A stretch of DNA of 64,000 bases from Paracyclopina nana (taxonomy: Eukaryota; Arthropoda; Copepoda; Cyclopoida; Cyclopettidae), in NCBI GenBank assembly GCA_019096065.1, contig JAGUCH010000002.1:11296501-11360500 (forward strand), given 5' to 3'. Each line of letters begins with the position of its first letter. Positions within the stretch are counted from its first letter, which is position 1. The translations under genes were made by a program, and so were the position numbers. A model generated the notes under the pieces. The model had not been told where the DNA came from, did no database searches, and worked only from the letters and a program-made list of their open reading frames with translations. Below, piece after piece: positions 55,534-64,000 of the stretch.

Positions 55534-56721
55534 ATGGATGCCCAGGGCCGAAAAGTCATCGTCTGTGACAACGGAACGGGGTTTGTCAAGTGCGGCTATG
55601 CCGGCACCAACTTCCCCGCCCACATTTTCCCCTCGTTGGTCGGCCGGCCCATCATCAGAGCGGCCAACCGGATCGACGACATCGAAGTCAAGGACCTGAT
55701 GGTTGGAGACGCGGCCTCCACCCTCCGATCCATGCTGGAGGTCAACTACCCCATGGAGAACGGTATGGTGAGGAACTGGGAGGACATGTGTCACGTGTGG
55801 GACTACACCTTCGGCGCGGAGAAGCTCAACATCGACCCCTCGCAGTGCAAGATCCTCCTCACCGAGCCACCCATGAACCCCAACCGCAACCGCGAGAAAA
55901 TGATCGAAGTCATGTTCGAGAAGTACGGCTTCGACTCAGCTTATATCGCCATCCAGGCTGTTCTCACGCTGTACGCCCAGGGGCTTTTGACGGGAGTGGT
56001 CGTGGACTCGGGCGACGGCGTCACCCACATTTGCCCAGTGTACGAAGGCTTTGCTCTTCCTCACCTGACGAGACGGTTGGATATCGCCGGCAGAGACGTC
56101 ACCAGGTACCTCATCAAGCTACTGCTTCTCAGAGGCTACGCCTTCAACCACACCGCAGACTTTGAGACCGTCAGGCTCATGAAGGAGAAGTTGTGCTACG
56201 TGGGCTATGACATTGCCACAGAGCAAAAGTTGGCCCAGGAAACCACATTCCTCGTGGAATCCTACACCTTGCCCGATGGCAGAGTCATCAAGGTGGGTGG
56301 TGAACGATTCGAAGCATCAGAGGCTCTTTTCCAACCCCACTTGATTAACGTGGAAGGCCAAGGTATAGCCGAGCTGGTATTCAATGCCATTCAGTCTGCG
56401 GAAATGGACATGCGACCTGACCTTTATCGCCACATCGTCCTATCCGGTGGATCGACCATGTATCCGGGCCTTCCCTCAAGGCTTGAGCGGGAAATCAAGC
56501 AGCTCTATTTGGAGCGAGTCCTCAAGGGAGACACTGAGAGGCTGTCCAAGTTCAAGATACGCATAGAAGACCCACCTAGGCGAAAGGACATGGTCTTCAT
56601 CGGAGGAGCCGTGTTAGCCGATGTCATGAAGGACAGGGATGACTTCTGGATGAGCAAGGCTGAGTACCAAGAGAAAGGCCTAGCAGTTCTGAAAAAGCTT
56701 GGGCCTCAATCAACCAACTGA
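55534..56721 (+). CDS. ACTR2: Actin-related protein 2 (Arp2), single exon
   Basis: One uninterrupted exon encodes 395 residues (human 394). Arp2 is a subunit of the Arp2/3 complex and, with Arp3, mimics the barbed end of an actin filament to nucleate branches. Landmarks: 'VVCDNGTGF'-type phosphate loop ([17 protein letters not shown]), 'LLTEPPMNP', '[20 protein letters not shown]' (second phosphate loop), '[17 protein letters not shown]', '[18 protein letters not shown]' and '[14 protein letters not shown]'. I use ATG 55534 (MDAQGRK), as in the family; the frame upstream has no ATG. The codon choice is GC-rich and intact, with no poly-A tail or direct repeats obvious at the ends, so it looks like a functional gene rather than a processed copy. 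Confidence 0.96.
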   Translation: MDAQGRKVIVCDNGTGFVKCGYAGTNFPAHIFPSLVGRPIIRAANRIDDIEVKDLMVGDAASTLRSMLEVNYPMENGMVRNWEDMCHVWDYTFGAEKLNIDPSQCKILLTEPPMNPNRNREKMIEVMFEKYGFDSAYIAIQAVLTLYAQGLLTGVVVDSGDGVTHICPVYEGFALPHLTRRLDIAGRDVTRYLIKLLLLRGYAFNHTADFETVRLMKEKLCYVGYDIATEQKLAQETTFLVESYTLPDGRVIKVGGERFEASEALFQPHLINVEGQGIAELVFNAIQSAEMDMRPDLYRHIVLSGGSTMYPGLPSRLEREIKQLYLERVLKGDTERLSKFKIRIEDPPRRKDMVFIGGAVLADVMKDRDDFWMSKAEYQEKGLAVLKKLGPQSTN

Positions 56722-57795
56722 TTCCGTTAAAATATGCTTCTAATTCTCTGGTTTTTTCTATCTATTGTTCTGTCTGTGATCCGTAAGGATGATTTTTTTG
56801 GTCGAGTTAATGAATCATAATGATGACGTACTAGCTAGAACGCAAGTTCTTGTGCAACTTGGTGGTTGGCTCAATATAAAAGTAGTTCATCTTTTCATGG
56901 AACTTTTTATTAGCTCTGGAGCTTTTGGCCTTTGCGGATTTAAAAAGTGACCACTCGCTTCACTAGACCTAGTTCTTTTAAGGGCTTCAGCATCCTAACA
57001 AAGACACTAGGCCCCATTTAATGATTATTCCTTGGATTATTCATCAAAATTGGCTGCGGAAATTTGTGGAATTGGGAGCTATGAATGTCAGGTGCTAGCT
57101 TACGGCCCAAAGAAAATTGACTCGTGCGATTTTGCTAGTTTTTTCCCCGTGCGCGGCAAGACGGCATTTTGAGCCACTATGCATTGCAGCCTCTTTGTGT
57201 TGTGGCCCGTGTGCTGCGCAAGGCGCGCGCTCCAATTCTCAGCGACGCTTGACCTCAGCGGCAACCATAGGAAGTCGAATCCTAGTTTTTCACATTTTTG
57301 GGATGCCGGCTGAGCTAACGTGACGTCATCAGCGCGTGAGCGGAGTTAGCCAGTTTTCGTTAGAGCTACAAGAAGTAAACTAAAAAAAGTGGTCTAAATG
57401 AGCCAACTTTCTCTTATGATAGAACCACTTTTTCAGCAAGTGGCAAGTGCCATTCGAGTAGCACTTTTAATTGGTGCTTTACTTGCCCAAGAGCAAGTCC
57501 AAAGGCCAGCCTGACTTTCTCAAAAAAAATTGAATTTCTAGCAAAATAAGGCTCAAAATATGGTACAATGGTAACATAATTTGGTGTTTTTACTCCAAGA
57601 CGCTTAGATAGCAAAAAACCCACATTTCAGAAAATAATTAAGAGAAAAAGCTATAGAAAACCAAATCATAACAATAACATTGACATTGAGTCTTCCAAGC
57701 GTATATTGTGGGACAAGATTGCGAAGCTAGCGGAAGATCAGTCATTGCTACCAGAAAATTATCTTTGGCTAAGGAAACGCAACAAATTTGGCTTT
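56722..57795. other. Region downstream of ACTR2, no gene seen
   Basis: It contains a short GC-rich, CpG-rich patch (about 57120-57345) ending with a full CRE palindrome TGACGTCA at 57321-57328, which could be a distal promoter or enhancer. A 68-codon frame at 57117 has no recognised domain. No AATAAA close to the ACTR2 stop was found. Confidence 0.4.
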
Positions 57796-58181
57796 TTCTA
57801 CAAGCGATAGCTTGAATGCATCAAAATGCAGCAGTAACATATAATGACAAAAGACTGGCCTGCTGAAGGTCACGGTTCGAATTTTGAACCCGATCAATGA
57901 TTATAATTTAAGATTTCCACCACACACTTTGATTTAGAATTAAAAAACAAACAATTACTGAAGCCTTCTTTTGATTCTTAAATATGCTGGTTAAGTTCAA
58001 TTTTTCATTTATAAAGGAAAACGAGAGTTGCAAGAGCAATTCACAATGAGTGAGCTAAAAAAAATATGATCGGTTCCTTAGAAAAATTCATGCCAGGATC
58101 CGTTCCCTTATCAATAATGCTCACGTTTTTTCGCTAGATAGCGACTAGTGATGGAACGAGCCGGAAAGGAGCTGTCCACAT
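57796..58181 (+). repeat. Inverted repeat A, left copy (386 bp)
   Basis: It pairs in inverse with 63049-63434, also exactly 386 bp. It starts with TCTACAAGCGATAGCTTGAA and ends AAAGGAGCTGTCCACAT. It includes the palindromic GGTTCGAATTTTGAACC near 57871. Only isolated mismatches are visible. Confidence 0.85.
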
Positions 58182-58881
58182 ATGGACTCGTCATCAGGAC
58201 AGTATTGTTACAATCAGGATGTTTCTTATTCAACTTCTTCTAGTGCACTGAATTTTTAGTTTTTTTTACAAAAAAGAGCAATAGGAAACAGTAAACATGT
58301 TCATATCTATCCTACCGGCAACAAAGAGAACATTTTGGATACCCGATCACTTCTTACGTTGGGCATCCCAAAACTGTTTTATAGAAATCCAAATCAAAAC
58401 ATTACGTCGCTATTAGTGATGGAACGAGTTTGAGCTTGGCTTGAAAGCTTGAAGCTAAAACCCAGCTTGAGCTACATAAGCAAAAAGCTTGGGATCGCTC
58501 GAACCAAATTTTGAAAAGCTTGAAAAAGCTTGAAACCCAAAAAATGCAAAGCTTGAAAAAGCTTGACACCAAAAAATTTCAAAACTTTATCCATTTTTAA
58601 CCAAAACAAAAAAGGGTTGATTTTAAAATTAACAATTACGTGAGGGAGTGAAGTACTTAAATCTAAGTTTAAGCTATTTCTGTCATTTATTGCACTTTTG
58701 GGGTAATTTTGTCAAATCTGGTGACTAATCGCCATTTTTTATGTTAAAATACTAAAAAAGTGAAAAGCTTGAAAAAAGCTTGAAATGTGAAATTTTGAGC
58801 TTGAAAAAGCTTGATAATAATTTTCAAAAGCTTGGGATCGCTCGAACACTTTTCAAAAAGCTTGAAGCTTGATCAAGCTGA
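58182..58881. repeat. 700-bp segment present only in the left arm; GATGGAACGAG-family copy 2
   Basis: The segment is bounded on both sides by AAAGGAGCTGTCCACAT (ends at 58181 and near 58898), and is absent from the right arm where A and B are fused through the same word. It begins with the end of a hairpin element (GGACTCGTCATCAGGACAG, 58184-58202) and from 58415 carries AGTGATGGAACGAG followed by many AAAGCTTGA and GCTCGAAC words, related to 11779-11990. Confidence 0.6.
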
Positions 58882-59123
58882 AAAGGAGCTGTCCACATTG
58901 GAACTAGTATGATTATTTGGGAGCCCTATGCACATACTTTGAGCAGACAACCTGAAATTTGGCACATGTATTCCTCTCCACATTGCGCAAGTTCTTTATT
59001 AGCGGCAATTTTTGATTTTCCGCCAAATGACAGACTTCCATTTTTCTCCGCTCCCAATCAACAAAATGAGCTGAATTTTTGTGTGTGGCTCCCATTTTGC
59101 CAGTGCTACAACTTTTATTAATG
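58882..59123 (+). repeat. Inverted repeat B, left copy (242 bp)
   Basis: It pairs in inverse with 62824-63065, also exactly 242 bp. The open frame MIIWEP... on either copy is mirrored and is a consequence of the repeat, not a gene. Confidence 0.85.
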
Positions 59124-59126
59124 TAA

Positions 59127-59276
59127 CAATACTGTCCTGATGACGAGTTCATATAGGGTTTTTCGCTCATGAGTAGTCAAATGAAAGATCACCGAGTGGC
59201 GAAGCCACGAGTGATCTGGAATTTTACTACGAATGAGCGAAAAACCCTATATGGACGAGTCATCAGGACAGTATTG
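59127..59276. mobile_element. 150-bp hairpin MITE
   Basis: A nearly perfect palindrome: CAATACTGTCCTGATGACGA at 59127 and ..GTCATCAGGACAGTATTG ending at 59276. The centre is ACCGAGTGGCGAAGCCACGAG. One end of the same element (GTCATCAGGACAGTATTG) stands alone at 58189-58206, suggesting at least two copies or a split one. Confidence 0.7.
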
Positions 59277-59775
59277 ACATTTTTGTTAACTTCGTGATGG
59301 TTAAAAATCGCAATTATACTGTTAAATGCAAAAAATTGATTAACTTAACAAGTCAATTGGCCTTAAAAAGGATAGCTCGTTTGCAGGTAAAACTTTGCGG
59401 TCAATCGCGCGCGCGCATCTCCAGCAAGAGCTCAGCACTTGTAGGGCAACTAGATATTTAGCGGAATATCTAGCCATAATTTTTCGAAAAAACACCAAAA
59501 TGACGAATTTGGCTTCAAATTAATAAGATGTTACATATAATTCCATTCTTTTTTCCAAGATCAATAAAAGCTTGTTACAAAGAAGACTATAAAAATAGAT
59601 TTTTTCACTTTTTTAAATAATAGTGTTTTGGCAGACTTTTCTAGAATGAGGATGTTTAAGAGGACTTTTTTAAAATTAGAATGCTTTAGAGGACTGTTCT
59701 TCATTATAAATTATTTTCTTAAAACAGAATGCAAATGTAATTATTTGTATATGCCAGAATATGCTGTGACATAAG

Positions 59776-59858
59776 AGATGTCTGGTAGTACACTGGCATA
59801 ATGCAGACCTTACACCCAGTCGACCCAGGTTCAAATCCCGGTCAAGTCTTTTTTTTTA
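59776..59858 (+). ncRNA. tRNA-derived SINE head or tRNA pseudogene
   Basis: TGGTAGTACACTGG (59783-59796) resembles a pol III A box, and GGTTCAAATCC (59828-59838) is a perfect B box in a T-arm-like context (GACCCAGG/CCCGGTC). A run of at least ten T follows at about 59849, as a pol III terminator. The acceptor stem does not pair, so this is not a functional tRNA. Confidence 0.4.
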
Positions 59859-59923
59859 ATTGAAGAAGGACTCTCAAGTTGTCAACTGTACAATAATGAG
59901 CATTATTTCTTCACATGTGACGA

Positions 59924-60491
59924 AAAAAGTCATTATTGCACGGTAGATGCGAGCGCACGCCAAATCTCAGCAAAATACGGGGATTTTCGCTTCACTGCCG
60001 TATGTAGTGAACCCACCGCCAAGTTGACAAAAATGACTTTTTTCCCGATTCGGACTCCCAAGGGTACATGTTTATGAGCATTTTTAGTATATTTGCAATA
60101 TCTCCAGCAGGCCTTAGTCAAATGAAGTGAATTTTTGTGTGGAGCCCTAATTTTGCGTTCTCCACAATTGTTATAATTATCATTTTTGCCCTTAATCACT
60201 TTTTAGGGTGGCTGCTTATGAGCACTTTTTGTTTTTTTTATGTATCTCAAGAAGAGGTCAGCAAAGTAATCTTAATTTTGAGAGCCCTATAAGTGTGGCT
60301 ATCTCTGTTAGCACAGTTTAAAAAAAGTCACTTAATAAAGCAAAGTAAAAATGCATTTCAAGTTTTTTGTTTCTTTTGATACGTAACGTTATATAAGCCA
60401 CAATTTCAATCAAGACTTAATTAAGAATTCTTACTAAGACTGAATTGACTAGTATTTTCCTTAACTTAACAATGTTAGCTAACTTTCTGTT
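59924..60491 (+). repeat. Inverted repeat C, left copy (568 bp)
   Basis: It pairs in inverse with 63433-64000, also exactly 568 bp, without gaps. The pairing is cut only by the window edge, so the true arm is longer. Part of it (60032-60217) also pairs with 62642-62827. Confidence 0.88.
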
Positions 60492-60534
60492 AATACAGTT
60501 TCAAAAAAGTCACTCAATAGCTCATAGTCTCGGA

Positions 60535-60715
60535 TGCCGGTACCAGTGGGACGGCTGGGATCCGGGACCAATGGGATGCTGGGACCAGTGGGATGCTGGG
60601 TCCAGTGGGACACTTGGACCATTGAGATGCTGGGACCAGTGGGACCCTGGGACTAGTGGGACACCGGGAGCAGTGGGAGGCTGGGACCCAGGACCTGTGG
60701 GACATAGCATGAAAT
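60535..60715 (+). repeat. Minisatellite, ~17-20 bp unit (GGGACCAGTGGGATGCT)
   Basis: About nine diverged units of the type GGGACCAGTGGGATGCT lie head to tail, with variants CCAGTGGGACACTTGGA and GGAGCAGTGGGAGGCTG. It is GC-rich within AT-rich surroundings. Confidence 0.8.
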
Positions 60716-60779
60716 GATAGCACATTTTGTGAAACACTGTGACAAGTGGGACCCCATGGCCAATTGGACCCTGTGACCA

Positions 60780-62290
60780 CTTGAACGAGGACATACTGTC
60801 CTTGGATAGACTGCAACAGATCGCCCTTTGATAGACTGACAGAACTCATAGTCCCTGGATCTACGAGACAGATCATCCTTGGATCTACTACGAATACAAA
60901 CAGTCCATGGATCAAAGAAACAGATAGTCCTTGGATTGACTTCTATGACATAACAGGACCTGGGTCAACTAGAATGAAGTTTTCTTGGATAGACTGACAT
61001 AACTGACTGTCCCTTCATTAAAAAACGCATCATGCTTGGATTGACATCTAGAACGTACTATGCAATGTTAGAATTCAACAAAAACTGTTGTTCTATCCAA
61101 GGACTGTATGTTCTAATAATCGATCCAAGGACAATTTGTCTTGTCAATCCAAGTACTGTTTGTTTTTCTTGTCTAACCAAATGCATGTCAGTCTTGGTCT
61201 ATCCAAGGACTGTGTGTTCTAACAGTTGATCCAAGGATGATCCGTCTCGTCAATCTGGGGACTGTCCGTAGGAGTAGTCGATCCAGGGATCTACGCTAGG
61301 CCGGTTCGTCATAGTCTATCCACTGACGATCCATTGTTGATCCAAGGGTAGGAGTCCAAAACACCTCGCTAATTTTTTGCTCTCCAATATCCGTGAGCTG
61401 GACTCATGAGTGTGGCCAAAATAGTTTTGAAAAGAGGCAAGAGCTAAGTAAAGTACACAAAAAGGGAAAAATTAAACTGTAAACAACCAATTGAAGAACC
61501 AAACTTGTGTCAGTGTGCACTGTTTGGACAGCTAGGGGCGAGTTCTAACTAAAGTGTCCTTTTGGTTACATTTAGAATCTTAAATAATTTTATAATTAGC
61601 TGACTCAGCTTGACTTGGAGCTCTGCTCAACACTTAGAACACCATTTACTTCCCTTTTGACAAGACATCAAAGTCTGCATAGCCAGCCAACAAATACAAC
61701 CAAAATAATTTAATTAAAAAGCATGCTTGACATAGACAACTTGTAGTGATCAAGTCAAAGATAGGCCTAATAACTAGTTATCAGGGTGGACTCTACACTT
61801 GGATCAACAACAGAAGGTCCTTGGACAGACTGACAAATCAGACTTGGATTGATTAAACGAATCATACCATACTTATAACATCGATGTTAGAATCCTGATG
61901 CTCAGCATGAGTAAAATAAAAGTAGCTGCTTATAAAAATTAATTGCCCTAAAAAGCTACTAGACTCATCAAAATGAAACTTGATTTTGAGCTTGACTCCC
62001 AAGTAATTATTCAAAATTGTAGGTAGATGGCATGTTTTTGTTATGATACTGTTCTCTATAGTCCTTGGATCAACACAACTAATCAGCCTTGTATAGACTA
62101 AGACACCATATTATCTTTGGGGGTGGCAAATTCTGCTTTTCTTCTAGTCCATCCATAGATTGTATGTTTTAATAGTCAATGCAAGTACAGTTCCGTTTTG
62201 TTGATCCAAGGACTAAGTTTTTATGGTCAATCTTTGGACTATCTGTGACATCCAGTGACAGTTTTGTATATTCTAGTCGATCCTAGTATG
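60780..62290. repeat. Degenerate TCCTTGGAT satellite with orientation switches
   Basis: Units of about 35-45 bp carry the core TCCTTGGAT plus AGACTGACA. They are in one orientation over 60790-61050 and as reverse complements (ATCCAAGGAC, TGTATGTTCTAATA) over 61090-61350. The pattern recurs, direct then inverted, at about 61795-61860 and 62055-62270. The intervening 61360-61780 has no repeat or gene I recognise. Confidence 0.65.
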
Positions 62291-62299
62291 GCCACCCAT

Positions 62300-62640
62300 T
62301 AGGGTCATCAGTGTGATAAGCATGATTAGTGCCAATCAGTCAGTGTTGTCACAATGATCAGCAAGAGCGATCACTAAAAAAATATTATGAAATGATAAGT
62401 AGGCTGAAATGAATTATCTATTTTAGCTCATTTAAAGCCTTTATTGGCACACAGTTGGCTGGGCCATCTGGCCTTCCATGGCCATCTTGAACAAATGAGA
62501 CTTTGCTTCAAGTCTTCATTCTGATAACAGGGAACAGCTTATCATGCTGATCACAGTGAATTCATTGATCCCCATGACCACTCTGATCAAAATGAACACT
62601 CAGATTATACAGAACACTTTGATCATTCTGATAACTCTCA
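62300..62640. repeat. TGATCA-rich degenerate repeat
   Basis: Words of the form CTGATCA, TGATCAC and CATTGATC recur every 12-20 bp over most of the segment (for example ATCATGCTGATCACAGTG). It probably represents a third degenerate simple array between the inverted arms. Confidence 0.45.
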
Positions 62641-62641
62641 C

Positions 62642-62827
62642 AAGCAGCCACCCTAAAAAGTGATTAAGGGCAAAAATGATAATTATAACAATTGTGGAGA
62701 ACGCAAAATTAGGGCTCCACACAAAAATTCACTTCATTTGACTAAGGCCTGCTGGAGATATTGCAAATATACTAAAAACGCTCATAAACATGTACCCTTG
62801 GGAGTCCGAATCGGGAAAAAAGTCATT
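62642..62827 (-). repeat. Inverted repeat C, partial right copy (186 bp)
   Basis: It pairs in inverse with 60032-60217 without gaps and joins directly to repeat B' through a shared CATT. Confidence 0.85.
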
Positions 62828-63065
62828 AATAAAAGTTGTAGCACTGGCACAATGGGAGCCACACACAAAAATTCAGCTCATTTTGTTGATTGGGAGCGGA
62901 GAAAAATGGAAGTCTGTCATTTGGCGGAAAATCAAAAATTGCCGCTAATAAAGAACTTGCGCAATGTGGAGAGGAATACATGTGCCAAATTTCAGGTTGT
63001 CTGCTCAAAGTATGTGCACAGGGCTCCCAAATAATCATACTAGTTCCAATGTGGACAGCTCCTTT
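62824..63065 (-). repeat. Inverted repeat B, right copy (242 bp)
   Basis: Reverse complement of 58882-59123 without gaps. It overlaps repeat A' by the 17-bp word shared at the A/B junction. Confidence 0.85.
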
Positions 63066-63434
63066 CCGGCTCGTTCCATCACTAGTCGCTATCTAGCGAA
63101 AAAACGTGAGCATTATTGATAAGGGAACGGATCCTGGCATGAATTTTTCTAAGGAACCGATCATATTTTTTTTAGCTCACTCATTGTGAATTGCTCTTGC
63201 AACTCTCGTTTTCCTTTATAAATGAAAAATTGAACTTAACCAGCATATTTAAGAATCAAAAGAAGGCTTCAGTAATTGTTTGTTTTTTAATTCTAAATCA
63301 AAGTGTGTGGTGGAAATCTTAAATTATAATCATTGATCGGGTTCAAAATTCGAACCGTGACCTTCAGCAGGCCAGTCTTTTGTCATTATATGTTACTGCT
63401 GCATTTTGATGCATTCAAGCTATCGCTTGTAGAA
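63049..63434 (-). repeat. Inverted repeat A, right copy (386 bp)
   Basis: Reverse complement of 57796-58181 without gaps. It is followed within 2 bp of overlap by repeat C''. Confidence 0.85.
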
Positions 63435-64000
63435 CAGAAAGTTAGCTAACATTGTTAAGTTAAGGAAAATACTAGTCAATTCAGTCTTAGTAAGAATTCT
63501 TAATTAAGTCTTGATTGAAATTGTGGCTTATATAACGTTACGTATCAAAAGAAACAAAAAACTTGAAATGCATTTTTACTTTGCTTTATTAAGTGACTTT
63601 TTTTAAACTGTGCTAACAGAGATAGCCACACTTATAGGGCTCTCAAAATTAAGATTACTTTGCTGACCTCTTCTTGAGATACATAAAAAAAACAAAAAGT
63701 GCTCATAAGCAGCCACCCTAAAAAGTGATTAAGGGCAAAAATGATAATTATAACAATTGTGGAGAACGCAAAATTAGGGCTCCACACAAAAATTCACTTC
63801 ATTTGACTAAGGCCTGCTGGAGATATTGCAAATATACTAAAAATGCTCATAAACATGTACCCTTGGGAGTCCGAATCGGGAAAAAAGTCATTTTTGTCAA
63901 CTTGGCGGTGGGTTCACTACATACGGCAGTGAAGCGAAAATCCCCGTATTTTGCTGAGATTTGGCGTGCGCTCGCATCTACCGTGCAATAATGACTTTTT
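63433..64000 (-). repeat. Inverted repeat C, full right copy reaching the window edge
   Basis: Reverse complement of 59924-60491 over all 568 bp. It continues past the window. Confidence 0.88.

Noticed and set aside
57117-57323. A 68-codon frame in a GC-rich patch
   Set aside because: The GC-rich patch favours chance open frames. No recognisable motif or downstream exon.
57860-57890. GGTTCGAATTTTGAACC as a tRNA B box
   Set aside because: The word is a small palindrome without an A box at the right distance or a cloverleaf. It is simply part of inverted repeat A.
60535-62290. CRISPR array
   Set aside because: The repeats are diverged tandem minisatellites without constant repeats and unique spacers, in a eukaryotic context.
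58909-63991. Open frames repeated at 58.9, 59.9, 62.7 and 63.7 kb
   Set aside because: They recur only because blocks A, B and C are repeated. No domain, and the frames are AT-rich with no start context or splice pattern.

Overview
This is a window of nuclear DNA from an animal, most likely an arthropod. The evidence is spliced genes with GT-AG introns, a C2H2 zinc-finger protein with an N-terminal ZAD-like cysteine module (a family concentrated in arthropods), and a GABA-B receptor subunit 1 whose seventh-helix region reads like the insect protein. I cannot name a species. Introns are few and mostly 50-81 bp, but several introns and intergenic gaps have been enlarged to 2-8 kb by repeats.

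Gene layout, left to right (exon joins are my reading): (1) a C2H2 zinc-finger gene running off the left edge, minus; (2) a dsRBM + DZF domain RNA-binding protein, minus; (3) kynurenine/2-aminoadipate aminotransferase (AADAT-type), plus; (4) a secreted-type Cu/Zn superoxide dismutase, plus; (5) about 4.4 kb with no gene I recognise; (6) gamma-SNAP (NAPG), minus; (7) GABA-B receptor subunit 1, 12 exons, plus; (8) a small unrecognised single-pass membrane protein, plus; (9) a complete VPS13D lipid-transfer gene, about 26 kb and 4401 codons, minus; (10) dihydrofolate reductase, plus; (11) a UBE2L3/UbcH7-type ubiquitin-conjugating enzyme, minus; (12) intronless Arp2 (ACTR2), plus; (13) 7.3 kb of gene-free repeat territory up to the right edge. 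Four head-to-head pairs (2/3, 6/7, 9/10, 11/12) share intergenic promoters of 0.3-1.0 kb. Genes 8 and 9 converge with only 4 bp between their stop codons.

The genes do not form a pathway: they are housekeeping and neuronal genes typical of a compact metazoan gene neighbourhood. The unusual content is in the non-coding DNA. VPS13D intron 4 holds a 3.57-kb near-perfect palindrome flanked by TTAA, with 1290-bp gapless outer arms and a core of ~190-bp units, plus a hAT-type MITE nested inside a second foldback element. The right 6 kb is a set of long inverted repeats (568, 386, 242 and 186 bp, all pairing without length change) whose junctions record insertion or deletion events. AADAT intron 2, GABBR1 introns 8 and 10 and VPS13D intron 7 carry further MITE-like and tandem repeats. 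No transposase, reverse transcriptase, rRNA, CRISPR array or confident tRNA was found.
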